In this document: positions 35,786 through 45,413 of the stretch, in pieces | How the letters are laid out: each line of letters starts with the position of its first letter | Position numbering within the stretch: position 1 is the stretch's first letter | Assembly (NCBI GenBank): GCA_017527865.1 | Contig: JAFXPN010000039.1 | Location: 62,001 to 126,000 of the forward strand | Length of the DNA: 64,000 bases | Direction of reading: 5' to 3' | From: Clostridiales bacterium | GTDB lineage: Bacteria; Bacillota; Clostridia; Saccharofermentanales; Saccharofermentanaceae | Notes under the pieces: model-generated | The model's database searches: none | Seen by the model: the letters and a program-made list of their open reading frames with translations, nothing else | What the model was told of the DNA's origin: nothing | Translations under genes and position numbers: made by a program

Positions 35786-36991
35786 ATGTTTAACTTGGAC
35801 AATTTTATTGCACAGTATGTTACAAAACGACAATCCTCGATGTTTTATTCTGACATAGAAGCAAACAGAGATGTACTGGCTGACAAAATACAGGGTAAGA
35901 CTGTGCTTGTCATCGGCGGCGCCGGGTCCATAGGATCATCTTTTATAAAAGCGCTTCTTCCGTTTAAACCGGCAACGCTTGTAATTGTAGATTATAACGA
36001 GAATGCTTTAGCTGAACTAACAAGAGATCTAAGATCTACAAAAGGGATGTATGTTCCTGCGGATTATATTACTTACCCGATGGATTTTGCTTCGCCTGTA
36101 TTTGAAAAAATGTTTAGAGTACGAAGTGGATTTGACATAGTCGGTAATTTCAGTGCACACAAGCATGTTCGGTCAGAAAAAGATATCTATTCTGTAGAAG
36201 CACTGCTTCAAAATAATGTTCTCCATGCCAAGATTCTGCTTGATTTGCTTTCGGAATATCCTCCTGAGGAGTATTTCTGCGTATCTACGGATAAGGCAGC
36301 CAATCCTGTAAATATTATGGGCGCTTCCAAGCGAATTATGGAGGATGTAATTTTCAGCTACTCCGATATATTTCCGGTAAAGACCGCAAGATTTGCCAAT
36401 GTTGCATTTTCAAACGGTTCTCTTCCAGCGGGGTTCTTGGCTCGTCTTTCAAAGCAACAGCCGCTTTCAGCTCCCTGCGATGTTCGCAGATACTTTGTCA
36501 GTCCGGAGGAATCAGGGCAGATTTGTTTGCTCTCTTGTATCCTTGGGGAGAATCGTGCAATTTTTTTCCCGAAATTGGAAGAAGCGCAAATGGGGACTTT
36601 TGACGGTATTGCGCGAGATCTTTTGAAAGCTCATGGCTATGAGGTTTTGGAATGTAATTCAGATGCCGAAGCAGTTGACATGAGCGAGAACCTGAAAAAC
36701 GGGAGCAAGGAATATCCGGTTTATTTCAGTAATTCTGACACTTCCGGAGAAAAGGCTTTTGAGGAATTCGTAACGGAGACTGAGACTGCGGACTATGACA
36801 GGTTTTCTTCTTTGGGTGTGATTACCGGAAAACAGATTCCGGACAAAGAGAATGTAATAAAGTTGTTTGACGATCTTAATGACGCTTTTTCTTCAGAGAC
36901 TACAAAAGACAGGATCGTTCAGATTATTAAGGATTATTTACCCAATTTTGATCATATCGAAACCGGTAAATCCTTAGACAGCAAGATGTAA
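35786..36991 (+). CDS. legB: UDP-GlcNAc/GDP-GlcNAc 4,6-dehydratase, legionaminate type (LegB-like)
   Basis: 401 residues from ATG 35786 (GAGG 8 bp upstream). A soluble extended SDR: KTVLVIGGAGSIGSSFIKAL binds NAD(P), NFSAHKHVRSEKD and STDKAANPVNIMGASKR form the active site with Met replacing the SDR Tyr as in 4,6-dehydratases of this kind. First step toward legionaminic acid. Followed by a LegC-like aminotransferase and a PtmE-like nucleotidyltransferase, so the natural substrate may be GDP- rather than UDP-GlcNAc, as in Campylobacter. Confidence 0.88.
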   Translation: MFNLDNFIAQYVTKRQSSMFYSDIEANRDVLADKIQGKTVLVIGGAGSIGSSFIKALLPFKPATLVIVDYNENALAELTRDLRSTKGMYVPADYITYPMDFASPVFEKMFRVRSGFDIVGNFSAHKHVRSEKDIYSVEALLQNNVLHAKILLDLLSEYPPEEYFCVSTDKAANPVNIMGASKRIMEDVIFSYSDIFPVKTARFANVAFSNGSLPAGFLARLSKQQPLSAPCDVRRYFVSPEESGQICLLSCILGENRAIFFPKLEEAQMGTFDGIARDLLKAHGYEVLECNSDAEAVDMSENLKNGSKEYPVYFSNSDTSGEKAFEEFVTETETADYDRFSSLGVITGKQIPDKENVIKLFDDLNDAFSSETTKDRIVQIIKDYLPNFDHIETGKSLDSKM

Positions 36992-37017
36992 TGATTGACG
37001 AAAAGGAAGGTATAATA

Positions 37018-38196
37018 ATGCGTAAGTTTATTCCACTGTCGATTCCAAATTTTGAAGGAAATGAAAAAAAGTATGTCGATGATGCGATTGATCAAGGCTG
37101 GGTATCGACCGGTGGCGCATATATAACTAAGCTGGAACAGGAAATGGCAAAATTTCTTAATGTTGAGAATGTTGCTGCCTGCCAGAGTGGAACATCTGCT
37201 CTTCATCTTTCTTTGGTCGAAGCAGGCGTGAAGCCCGGCGATGTTGTACTTGTTCCACCGCTGACCTTTATTGCAGCAGTCAATCCCGTGAAATACCAGT
37301 TTGCAATACCAGTGTTCATTGATTGTGACGATAGCTTTTGCTTAGATCCAATTAAGCTGCGCTCTTTCTGTGAAGAAGAGTGCGAATGGGATGGAGAAGT
37401 CCTTAAGCATAACGGGGGGACTGTAAAGGCTCTTGTGGTTGTTCATGTTTTCGGAAACATGGCTGACATGGAGTCCATCATGGACACTGCAAAGAAGTAT
37501 AATCTTAAAGTAATTGAAGATGCTACAGAAGCCCTTGGAACCCATTATACAGAAGGACGGTATGCAGGAAAGTACGCCGGAACAATCGGTGACTTCGGTT
37601 GCTACAGTTTTAATGGGAATAAGATTATTACGACCGGCGGTGGCGGAGCCGTAACCAGTAATAATCCTTCCACTGTGGATCACATTCGTTTCCTTTCTAC
37701 ACAGGCAAAGACTGATCCGCATTATTATATTCACGATGAGGTGGGCTATAACTATCGAATGACAAATCTGCAGGCTGCTCTCGGTGTGGCACAGATGGAG
37801 GAATTACCTGAGTTCATTAGAAGAAAACAGAAGAATTACGAGAAGTATAAGGAACTATTCGATGGCTTCGAGTACGGTGCACTGATGCCGTTCAGAGAAG
37901 GGACAAGTTCCAATAAGTGGTTCTATTCTATCAATATTGACCGTTCCAAAATCACGGCTGCAATGCGTGAAATAATAATTGCCTGTCATGATAAAGGCTT
38001 CGAGACTCGCGCTATCTGGGGGCTCATAAACGAGCAGAAACCTTATGAAGGAGAGGAAACCTATAAGCTTGAGAAGGCGCCGTATTATGCAAGCAGAATT
38101 CTGAATATACCTGCTTCAACACAGATTACAGAAGACGAAATACAGTATGTGGCTGAGCAAGTGAAGCTGTTACTTGGGAGTTTAGCAAATGGATAA
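37018..38196 (+). CDS. legC: LegC-family sugar aminotransferase
   Basis: 392 residues from ATG 37018, supported by AAGGAAGG 7 bp upstream; the ATG at 36991 lacks this. Family motifs: PNFEGNEKKYVDDAIDQGWV, ACQSGTSALHLSLVEAGV, VVPPL-like PPLTFIAAVNPVKY, VIEDATEALGTHY and the PLP-lysine SFNGNKIITTGGGGA. It aminates the 4-keto group from LegB. Overlaps the next gene by 8 bp. Confidence 0.9.
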   Translation: MRKFIPLSIPNFEGNEKKYVDDAIDQGWVSTGGAYITKLEQEMAKFLNVENVAACQSGTSALHLSLVEAGVKPGDVVLVPPLTFIAAVNPVKYQFAIPVFIDCDDSFCLDPIKLRSFCEEECEWDGEVLKHNGGTVKALVVVHVFGNMADMESIMDTAKKYNLKVIEDATEALGTHYTEGRYAGKYAGTIGDFGCYSFNGNKIITTGGGGAVTSNNPSTVDHIRFLSTQAKTDPHYYIHDEVGYNYRMTNLQAALGVAQMEELPEFIRRKQKNYEKYKELFDGFEYGALMPFREGTSSNKWFYSINIDRSKITAAMREIIIACHDKGFETRAIWGLINEQKPYEGEETYKLEKAPYYASRILNIPASTQITEDEIQYVAEQVKLLLGSLANG

Positions 38197-39235
38197 CATG
38201 GAGCAGTTTCTTGCAAAACAGAATATAACAGTTTCGGAAGCAATGCAGCAGATTGATAAGAATGCTTCCGGAATTCTTTTTCTTGTCAACAACGATGGTA
38301 AATTGATTGGCTGCATCACGGATGGAGATATTAGAAGATATTTACTGTCCGGCGGGAGGATGACTGATTCGGCTTATGAGGCAGCTAATAAGAAACCAAG
38401 ATTTGCCAGAACACCGGACGAAGCTATAAGTTTCTATCATAAGAAAAACTATATAGTGATTCCTGTAATAGATGAAAAAGGAAAAGTTGTTGATTTATAT
38501 AGCGGTGAGGCAGGAATTAAAAAGAAGCAGCGTAATCCGCTAAACATACCTGTGGTAATTAATGCAGGCGGAAAAGGGACAAGACTCGATCCGTACACCC
38601 GGGTGCTTCCCAAACCGTTGATCCCAGTTGGAGAGCTGCCGATTATAGAACATATCATGCAAGAATATCAGACTTATAGTTGTGATGAGTTCCATATTAT
38701 TGTGAACTACAAAAAGGAGCTGATGAAGGCTTATTTCGCAGATAATGAGCGAAATTATAATATCACATGGTATGATGAGATCGAGCCTCTTGGGACAGGT
38801 GGCGGGTTGAGCCTCCTAAAGGGTAAATTCAATTCAACATTTTTCTTTGCTAACTGTGATGCTTTGCTTACTGCTAATTATGAAAGCATGGTTAAGTTTC
38901 ACAAGGAAAATGGGAATGTCATCACGATGATATGTGCCTATAAAAACATTAATATACCTTATGGCGTGGTTGAGATTGGCACTAATGGTATCATTAAGGA
39001 GATGAAAGAAAAACCACTCATGTCATTTCTTACTAATACAGGCATATACATCGTTGAACCTGATGTTGTTGATGATATGGCGGATGGAGAAGCAATTGGT
39101 TTCCCGGATATTATTGAGCGCCAGAGGCAAAAGGGAAAGAGGGTTGCCGTATTCCCTGTCAGTGAGAATGACTGGATGGATATGGGGCAGATTTCCGAGT
39201 TAGAAAAGATGCGGATAAAACTCTACGGAGAATGA
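38189..39235 (+). CDS. ptmE: PtmE-like glucosamine-1-phosphate guanylyltransferase with CBS domains
   Basis: 348 residues. Two CBS motifs (about 10-110; GILFLVNNDGKLIGCITDGD) precede a nucleotidyltransferase domain (about 120-348) with VVINAGGKGTRLDPYTRVLPKPL and the later FANCDALL and GVVEIGTNG. This domain order is that of Campylobacter PtmE, which makes GDP-glucosamine for the GDP-sugar route to legionaminic acid. The presence of this gene between legC and legH is the main reason to prefer legionaminate over sialic acid for the cluster. Confidence 0.85.
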   Translation: MDNMEQFLAKQNITVSEAMQQIDKNASGILFLVNNDGKLIGCITDGDIRRYLLSGGRMTDSAYEAANKKPRFARTPDEAISFYHKKNYIVIPVIDEKGKVVDLYSGEAGIKKKQRNPLNIPVVINAGGKGTRLDPYTRVLPKPLIPVGELPIIEHIMQEYQTYSCDEFHIIVNYKKELMKAYFADNERNYNITWYDEIEPLGTGGGLSLLKGKFNSTFFFANCDALLTANYESMVKFHKENGNVITMICAYKNINIPYGVVEIGTNGIIKEMKEKPLMSFLTNTGIYIVEPDVVDDMADGEAIGFPDIIERQRQKGKRVAVFPVSENDWMDMGQISELEKMRIKLYGE

Positions 39236-39879
39236 ATGATATGGATGCTGGCGGAAGGCTGTTGCTGATCGGAGGCGGAGGACATTGCAGATCAATATTA
39301 GATTGTGTCCTTTCAAGAGGCCTTTATGAAAAGGTTGGAATAGTAGACTTTGATCAAGCAGCATCAGCTTTGGGTATTCCTGTTGTTGGTACGGATGATG
39401 ATCTGCCACATTTGTTAAATGATGGATGGACGAACGCATTCATTTCGGTGGGAAGCGTTGGCTCAACAGGATTGCGGAGAAAACTCTATAAAATGGTAAA
39501 ACAAATAGGCTTTACGATTCCCGGTATTATTGATCCAACGGCGGCTGTTTCACGTGACGTGATTATTGATGAAGGTGTATTTATAGGTAAAGGCGCAATA
39601 GTTAATACCGGTTCAAGGATTGGAACATGCGCTATTATTAATACGGGAGCAATCATCGAACATGACTGCGAAATAGGAGCGTTTGCTCATATAAGTCCTA
39701 GGGCAACATTGTGCGGACAGGTTAACGTAGGTGACGATACACACGTTGGCGCCGGTTCAGTTGTTAGGCAGGGTATTAAGATCGGAGCTTGTTCATTATT
39801 AGGTGTTGGCAGTGTGGTTGTGAAAGACATCCCGGATAGTGTTAAGGCATATGGAAATCCTTGCAGGGTGGTAGAGTAA
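39232..39879 (+). CDS. legH: NeuD/LegH-like sugar acetyltransferase
   Basis: 215 residues: Rossmann-like N-terminus LLLIGGGGHCRSILDCVLS and a hexapeptide beta-helix (about 95-210) with NTGAIIEHDCEIGAFAHIS as acceptor motif. Expected to acetylate the 4-amino group of the nucleotide sugar (LegH step). Starts inside the ptmE stop (ATGA). Confidence 0.87.
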   Translation: MNDMDAGGRLLLIGGGGHCRSILDCVLSRGLYEKVGIVDFDQAASALGIPVVGTDDDLPHLLNDGWTNAFISVGSVGSTGLRRKLYKMVKQIGFTIPGIIDPTAAVSRDVIIDEGVFIGKGAIVNTGSRIGTCAIINTGAIIEHDCEIGAFAHISPRATLCGQVNVGDDTHVGAGSVVRQGIKIGACSLLGVGSVVVKDIPDSVKAYGNPCRVVE

Positions 39880-40872
39880 ATGAGTGTATATATAATCGCT
39901 GAAGCCGGCGTTAATCATAATGGAAGTTTTGAACTTGCATGCCAGCTTGTTGATGCGGCGAAAAAAGCGGGCGTAGATTGCATTAAGTTTCAAACCTTTA
40001 AGTCAAAGAACCTTGTTTCTCACAGCGCTCAAAAGGCGGATTACCAGAAAACCACAACGGGAGACGGTTCTCAGGTAGATATGCTTAAGAAACTCGAATT
40101 GTCATATGATGAGTTTATAGCCTTGAAAGAATACTGCGATAAGGTTGGAATTACCTTTTTATCCACACCGTTCGATTTTGAAAGTATAGAGTTTTTAAAC
40201 TCGATTGATATGCCCTTCTGGAAGATACCTTCAGGTGAGGTAACGAATATGCCATACCTCATTGCCTTGGCAAAGACAGGCAAACCTGCGGTGATGTCCA
40301 CTGGGATGTGTGAGATGGATGAGATTGAAGCGGCAATAAAGGTTTTGAGGGAGAACGGAACTACTGACATTAAGCTGCTTCATTGTAATACTGAGTATCC
40401 GACTCCATTTGAGGATGTAAACCTCAAAGCTATGCAGACTATTAGGGATGCATTTGATTTGGAGGTAGGATACTCCGATCACACAAAGGGAATTGAAGTG
40501 CCTGTTGCGGCTGTTGCGTTAGGAGCTACGGTGATTGAAAAGCATTTCACACTGGACAGAAACATGGAAGGTCCCGATCACAAGGCCAGTCTTGAACCGG
40601 ATGAACTTACGGCTATGGTATCCAGCATCAGACATATAGAACAGGCTTTAGGCAATGGTGATAAAACACCTTCACCGTCAGAAAAGAAAAATATCGCAAT
40701 CGCAAGAAAGAGCATTGTTGCAAAAAGAGCTATTAAAGCAGGAGAAGAATTGACAGAAGAAAATATCACGGTAAAACGTCCGGGAAATGGAATCAGTCCA
40801 ATGAGATGGTTTGAAGTTATTGGATCGAAAGCTGTTAGAGATTTTGAAGAGGATGAATTGATAGAGCTATGA
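39880..40872 (+). CDS. legI: Nonulosonate synthase (LegI/NeuB family)
   Basis: 330 residues. A TIM barrel (about 1-265; IIAEAGVNHNGSFELACQLV, CIKFQTFKSKNLVS, FLSTPFDFESI, YSDHTKGIEVPVAAVALG, EKHFTLDRNMEGPDHKASL) plus a C-terminal SAF domain (about 275-330; ARKSIVAKRAIKAGEEL). It condenses phosphoenolpyruvate with a six-carbon amino sugar to give a nine-carbon acid. Neighbours indicate legionaminate rather than NeuAc synthesis. Confidence 0.92.
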   Translation: MSVYIIAEAGVNHNGSFELACQLVDAAKKAGVDCIKFQTFKSKNLVSHSAQKADYQKTTTGDGSQVDMLKKLELSYDEFIALKEYCDKVGITFLSTPFDFESIEFLNSIDMPFWKIPSGEVTNMPYLIALAKTGKPAVMSTGMCEMDEIEAAIKVLRENGTTDIKLLHCNTEYPTPFEDVNLKAMQTIRDAFDLEVGYSDHTKGIEVPVAAVALGATVIEKHFTLDRNMEGPDHKASLEPDELTAMVSSIRHIEQALGNGDKTPSPSEKKNIAIARKSIVAKRAIKAGEELTEENITVKRPGNGISPMRWFEVIGSKAVRDFEEDELIEL

Positions 40873-42023
40873 AAAAGATAGCTGTAGTAACGGCGACAAG
40901 GGCAGAATACGGGCTTTTATCTCCGGTGATTCGGAAATTGAGAGAACGAGAGAACGATGAGCTGCGGGTTGATCTTATAGTCACGGGGACTCACCTTAGT
41001 GAAAAGTACGGGATGACTATTGATGAGATCAAGGAGAGAATCGACTATAAGATTCCCATATCGGTAAAGTCAGATAATGAATTGAATATCTCTGAGAATC
41101 AGGCTGAGGTACTCGTTAAGTTTACTGAATTGTTCCTGCGAGAGCATTACAATGCAGTATTGCTTCTCGGTGACAGATATGAGACATTAGCGATTGCAAT
41201 TGCTGCCGGCAATACAAGAACACCGGTCTTTCATTTATGCGGTGGGGATACTACAGAGGGTGCTCTGGACGAGTGGATCCGCCACTCAATCACAAAGATT
41301 AGTTATTTGCATTTTGTGACGAACGAAGAGAGCAAGAAGCGTGTTATTCAGCTTGGAGAAGATCCCCAAAGAGTATTTAATTATGGCTCTACCAGCATCG
41401 ATAATATTCTTATGGTTGCGGATATGACTAAGGATGAAGCTCTGGAGAGTGTAGGATTATCTGATAGCAAGTATGCCGTTTGCACTTATCACCCTGTAAC
41501 AATGGAAGGCGGCAGTGTTGATAAACAAATAGAGGCTTTCCTGAATGCAATTAAGTCATTTCCTGAGATACAGTTTATCGTAACCAAATCAAATGCCGAT
41601 CAGGGTGGAGCAAGGATTAACGAGCTTCTAGATGAAGCGAATGAAGTGATAGAGAACTTACATGTATTCACATCTTTAGGGGTTCGCAGATATCTTTCTT
41701 TGATGAGATATGCTGAATTTGTTCTCGGCAATTCATCCAGCGGCATTATCGAAACCCCGGCATTTCATGTCCCTACTGTCAATATAGGGGATAGGCAGAA
41801 AGGCCGGTTACAATCGGAAAGCATAATTAATTGTGAATCGGATATTGATAGCATTAGGAATGCGATACAAATTGCTCTATCTGATAAACACAAAGAAACA
41901 TGCAATCTTGTAGTGAGTCCTTATGGAAATGGACATGCTTCTGAACAGATAGCTGAGAAAACCATAGAGATCATCATTTCCGGGGAAATAGATTTGAAGA
42001 AGAAATTCTATGATTTAAAGTGA
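40869..42023 (+). CDS. legG: Hydrolysing NDP-sugar 2-epimerase (LegG/NeuC family)
   Basis: 384 residues, GT-B-like fold. IAVVTATRAEYGLLSPVI, TGTHLSEKYGMTIDEI, LLLGDRYETLAIAIAA, HLCGGDTTEGALDEWIRHS and GNSSSGIIETP are the family signature. It releases the NDP and inverts C2 to give the free 2-epimerised sugar used by LegI. Overlaps legI by 4 bp. Confidence 0.92.
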   Translation: MKKIAVVTATRAEYGLLSPVIRKLRERENDELRVDLIVTGTHLSEKYGMTIDEIKERIDYKIPISVKSDNELNISENQAEVLVKFTELFLREHYNAVLLLGDRYETLAIAIAAGNTRTPVFHLCGGDTTEGALDEWIRHSITKISYLHFVTNEESKKRVIQLGEDPQRVFNYGSTSIDNILMVADMTKDEALESVGLSDSKYAVCTYHPVTMEGGSVDKQIEAFLNAIKSFPEIQFIVTKSNADQGGARINELLDEANEVIENLHVFTSLGVRRYLSLMRYAEFVLGNSSSGIIETPAFHVPTVNIGDRQKGRLQSESIINCESDIDSIRNAIQIALSDKHKETCNLVVSPYGNGHASEQIAEKTIEIIISGEIDLKKKFYDLK

Positions 42024-42032
42024 GGAAAAGCA

Positions 42033-43001
42033 GTGAACATTGTTGTTATCGGATTAGGTTCCATGGGCAAAAGAAGGATCAGACTTATTAAAGAAATGTA
42101 TCCAGAATATGCTATCTGCGGAGTGGATGGAAGAGAAGACAGAAGAGAAGACGCTGCTAAGCTGTTCGGCATCACTTGCTATTCTTCTACATCAAATGTT
42201 GAGGGGGCAGTTAACTGCGCTTTTATCTGTACATCTCCGTTGTCACACGCTGCTATAATCACCGATTGCCTGGGAAGAGGATGGCATGTGTTTACTGAAC
42301 TGAATCTCGTTCCAGATGATTATGATAAGAATATACAGCTTTCAAAGGAGAAGAATTGTACACTTTTTTTATCATCCACCTTCTTTTATCGTGAGGAACT
42401 AAAATATATCAGTTCCAGAATCACAAAGGATAAAAAGTGGAATTACATCTATCATATAGGTCAATATCTGCCGGATTGGCATCCCTGGGAAAATTATAAG
42501 GATTTCTTTATAGGGGATAAGCGTACAAACGGATGCCGTGAGATTATGGCGATAGAACTGCCTTGGCTGACGGGTGCGTTCGGCGAGATCAGTACAGTGC
42601 ATAGTCTTTCGGATAAGATGACTGATTTGAACATTGGGTTTGATGATAACTATATGATTCAGATAAATCACAAGAATGGAAATAAAGGTACACTTATTGT
42701 TGATGTTGTTTCGCCAATAGCTGTAAGAAAACTGGAAGCCTATGCTGAGAAAGCCTATATTTCCTGGGATGGAACCCCTGAGAGTATTAACGAATTTGAT
42801 CCACAGACAAAAGAACTGAAGAAAGTAGAATTGAAGGAATCAACGGAGCATAAAGAAGGGTATAGTGCCTTTATCGTAGAGAATGCTTATAAGAATGAGA
42901 TAAAAGAGTTCTTCGATGTTGTTCAGAAGCGCAAAGAGCCTTTATATGGCTTTGAGCAGGATAAGAAAACACTTAGTCTTATAGATTCTATGGGAGCATA
43001 G
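42033..43001 (+). CDS. Gfo/Idh/MocA-family oxidoreductase, first of a tandem pair
   Basis: 322 residues from GTG 42033 (GAGGAAAAGCA upstream). NAD(P)-binding VVIGLGSMGKRRIRLIKEM, then the C-terminal alpha/beta domain with the motif YLPDWHPWENYKDFF and NGCREIMAIELPWL. The following gene shares this motif, so both come from one ancestor. Members occur in legionaminate/nonulosonate clusters, where they may oxidise or reduce a sugar precursor; the reaction here is unknown. Confidence 0.85.
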   Translation: MNIVVIGLGSMGKRRIRLIKEMYPEYAICGVDGREDRREDAAKLFGITCYSSTSNVEGAVNCAFICTSPLSHAAIITDCLGRGWHVFTELNLVPDDYDKNIQLSKEKNCTLFLSSTFFYREELKYISSRITKDKKWNYIYHIGQYLPDWHPWENYKDFFIGDKRTNGCREIMAIELPWLTGAFGEISTVHSLSDKMTDLNIGFDDNYMIQINHKNGNKGTLIVDVVSPIAVRKLEAYAEKAYISWDGTPESINEFDPQTKELKKVELKESTEHKEGYSAFIVENAYKNEIKEFFDVVQKRKEPLYGFEQDKKTLSLIDSMGA

Positions 43002-43002
43002 T

Positions 43003-43938
43003 ATGAATCAAATGAAAGTATGCTTCGCAGGTATTGGTTCAATTGCAAAAAGACATATAAGAAATCTTCATACGGTTTGCGATGAAAGAGACATTCATCT
43101 TCAGGTAGATGCTTATAGGAGAAGACCTGATGCTGTAGAAGGCGTTAATACTATATATAATGACATGGATGTTGTTCCCGATGATTATGACGCGGTATTT
43201 ATCACCAATCCTACTGAACTGCACTTGGAAACTTTGAAACAGTTTCATAACAAGGGAAGGCATTTTTTTATAGAAAAACCTGTCGTTTCATTGGCTCAAT
43301 TATCCTCTGCTAGAGAGTTTAAGGTTCGTGATAACTCGGTATATTATGTAGCTGCGCCCTTAAGATATAATGCTGTAATTCAATGGATCAAAAATAATGT
43401 TGATGTAAATGATGTATTCAGCATTCGCAGCATTTCATCAAGCTATTTACCTGATTGGCGTCCGGGACAGGATTATAGAGAAACATATAGCGCACATAAA
43501 GCTATGGGCGGAGGAGTAAGCATCGATCTTATTCATGAGTGGGACTATCTTACTTATCTGTTCGGATGGCCGGAGACTGTAAATAGCTTAATAGGAAAGA
43601 AGTCAGATTTGGAAATTGACAGTGACGATTATGCTGTTTATATAGCAGAATACTCCAACAAAGTCGCCGAGTTACATCTTGATTATTTTGGAAGAAAAAC
43701 CATTCGTGAAATCCAACTATTTACAAAAGAGGATACTATAGTTGGCGATATTTTTAACAATAAGCTTCGGTTCTTGGTTACAGGAAAGGAATTAGATTTC
43801 CACGAAGAACGCGATGATTATCAGAAAAGGGAATTAAGGTATTTCCTTGATATGATTATCGGAAAAACAGAAAGTGAAGATGGATTCCATCACGGCATTG
43901 ATGTTCTGAGTCTGACACAGGGGGATAATAACACTTGA
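43003..43938 (+). CDS. Gfo/Idh/MocA-family oxidoreductase, second of a tandem pair
   Basis: 311 residues, starting 1 bp after the previous stop. VCFAGIGSIAKRHIRNLHTV binds the cofactor; FFIEKPVVSL is the usual EKP motif, and YLPDWRPGQDYRETY with GGGVSIDLIHEWDYL matches the substrate domain and parallels the preceding gene. The first copy has a changed EKP region (VFTELNLVP), so only this copy keeps the canonical Lys. Confidence 0.87.
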   Translation: MNQMKVCFAGIGSIAKRHIRNLHTVCDERDIHLQVDAYRRRPDAVEGVNTIYNDMDVVPDDYDAVFITNPTELHLETLKQFHNKGRHFFIEKPVVSLAQLSSAREFKVRDNSVYYVAAPLRYNAVIQWIKNNVDVNDVFSIRSISSSYLPDWRPGQDYRETYSAHKAMGGGVSIDLIHEWDYLTYLFGWPETVNSLIGKKSDLEIDSDDYAVYIAEYSNKVAELHLDYFGRKTIREIQLFTKEDTIVGDIFNNKLRFLVTGKELDFHEERDDYQKRELRYFLDMIIGKTESEDGFHHGIDVLSLTQGDNNT

Positions 43939-44600
43939 AGATAGCTGTTGATAGTATTGAAGAGATAGTCCTTCATCAGTTGAAGAATTATTGGACACAG
44001 ATTGATGAAGAAGCGATTATCTATGCCGTACCATTAGCTTTGAAGGCAATTGAAGATAATTATAAAGGAATGCCGAATAAGAGGCTATGGGATGGAGAAG
44101 ACGTTGTATTTTCGCCATATATTAGCGTTCAATGGATGAACTTCCTTTATAGGCTGTCACACGCTTTATACCAAAATGGGGAAGGTGCTTCGGCGGATCA
44201 GGTATATTACTTGAACAAAATAATGCATTGTAATGATTGGTTTTATGCTATCGACTTACCCGTGCATTTTCATTGTGAACATCCGCTGGGTAGTGTGCTT
44301 GGAAGAGCCAAGTATGGGGATTACTTATTTGTATACCAGGGAACAACAGTGGGCGGTAATAGATCACATGGTGAATTAGCATACCCCACCATAGGGAATA
44401 ATGTAATTCTCTTTGCAAATGCAACAGTGTTAGGGAATTGTAAGATAGGAAATAATGTTGTTGTGTCATCTGGCACATACTTGATAAATGAAACAATTCC
44501 AGATAACTGTATAGTTTTCGGTCAATCGCCGAATATTATTATAAAAGAAAAGAGCGAAAGTGATATTATGCAATACACACAGCATATATGGGGGTGGTGA
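43935..44600 (+). CDS. Serine-acetyltransferase-like hexapeptide transferase
   Basis: 221 residues from TTG 43935, which overlaps the preceding stop (TTGA). An N-terminal helical part (about 1-90), then a short beta-helix: FHCEHPLGSVLGRAKYGD, VYQGTTVGGNRSHGELAYP, NNVILFANATVLGNCKIGNN. This is the arrangement of serine acetyltransferases, but the context suggests acylation of the nonulosonate or its precursor. Confidence 0.8.
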   Translation: MKIAVDSIEEIVLHQLKNYWTQIDEEAIIYAVPLALKAIEDNYKGMPNKRLWDGEDVVFSPYISVQWMNFLYRLSHALYQNGEGASADQVYYLNKIMHCNDWFYAIDLPVHFHCEHPLGSVLGRAKYGDYLFVYQGTTVGGNRSHGELAYPTIGNNVILFANATVLGNCKIGNNVVVSSGTYLINETIPDNCIVFGQSPNIIIKEKSESDIMQYTQHIWGW

Positions 44601-44604
44601 GATT

Positions 44605-45354
44605 ATGAACATACTTTTTACAATTTGCGGAAGAGCCGGATCTAAAGGTATAAAGAATAAAAATCTTCGCATGTTTTGCGATAAACGTCTGGCACATTAT
44701 ACGGTATCTGTCATAGATTTGTATCTTAACAAGCATCCCGAAGTAAATGCTGATATTGTTGTCAATTCGGATAGCATAGAACTTCTAGAGCTTGTTGCAA
44801 ACAATGGCCTCAGAGGGGTTGACAAGATTGTTAGAGATGAAAGTCTATCAGGAGATACCGTCGGAAAAATAGCTGTCATTAATGATTGCCTTTCAAGAAT
44901 GGAAGAACGAAAGAGCAGGCATTATGACATGGTAGTGGATCTTGATATCACATCTCCATTGAGAACGGTTGATGACTTGGAGAAAGTTATTAATCTGCAG
45001 AGTGAGAAAAAGGCAGATGTGACGACAACAGTAGCAACGGCAAGAAGAAATCCATATTTTAATCAGGTCAAGAGAACAGAGCATGGTGTAAAAAAAGTAA
45101 TTGAATCCACCTATACTGCTCGTCAGCAGGCACCTGAAATCTTCGATATGAATGCTTCAATCTATGCTTATAATCCAATATTTCTGTCGTCAGGGAAGGG
45201 TGTCCTTGACGGATATTGCGAAATAGTTGAGATGTATGATACGGGGATTCTGGATTTGGATCATGAGAATGATTTTATTCTAATGGAAATAATCGCGCAC
45301 TATTTGTTTAAGGAAGTATCCGGTTACAAAGAAGTCTTTGAGAATTTAAAGTGA
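44605..45354 (+). CDS. legF: CMP-nonulosonate synthetase (LegF/NeuA family)
   Basis: 249 residues from ATG 44605 with GGGGGTGGTGAG upstream. The N-terminal nucleotide-binding loop CGRAGSKGIKNKNLRMF and DLDITSPLRTVDDLE match acylneuraminate cytidylyltransferases, which activate nine-carbon acids with CTP. It closes the pathway and supplies the donor for the sialyltransferase-like protein at 33236. Confidence 0.9.
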   Translation: MNILFTICGRAGSKGIKNKNLRMFCDKRLAHYTVSVIDLYLNKHPEVNADIVVNSDSIELLELVANNGLRGVDKIVRDESLSGDTVGKIAVINDCLSRMEERKSRHYDMVVDLDITSPLRTVDDLEKVINLQSEKKADVTTTVATARRNPYFNQVKRTEHGVKKVIESTYTARQQAPEIFDMNASIYAYNPIFLSSGKGVLDGYCEIVEMYDTGILDLDHENDFILMEIIAHYLFKEVSGYKEVFENLK

Positions 45355-45413
45355 AGTAGCGAGGCATATAGAACGAAACGGATAATAAATATATAGTTAA
45401 CTACGGATAAAAT

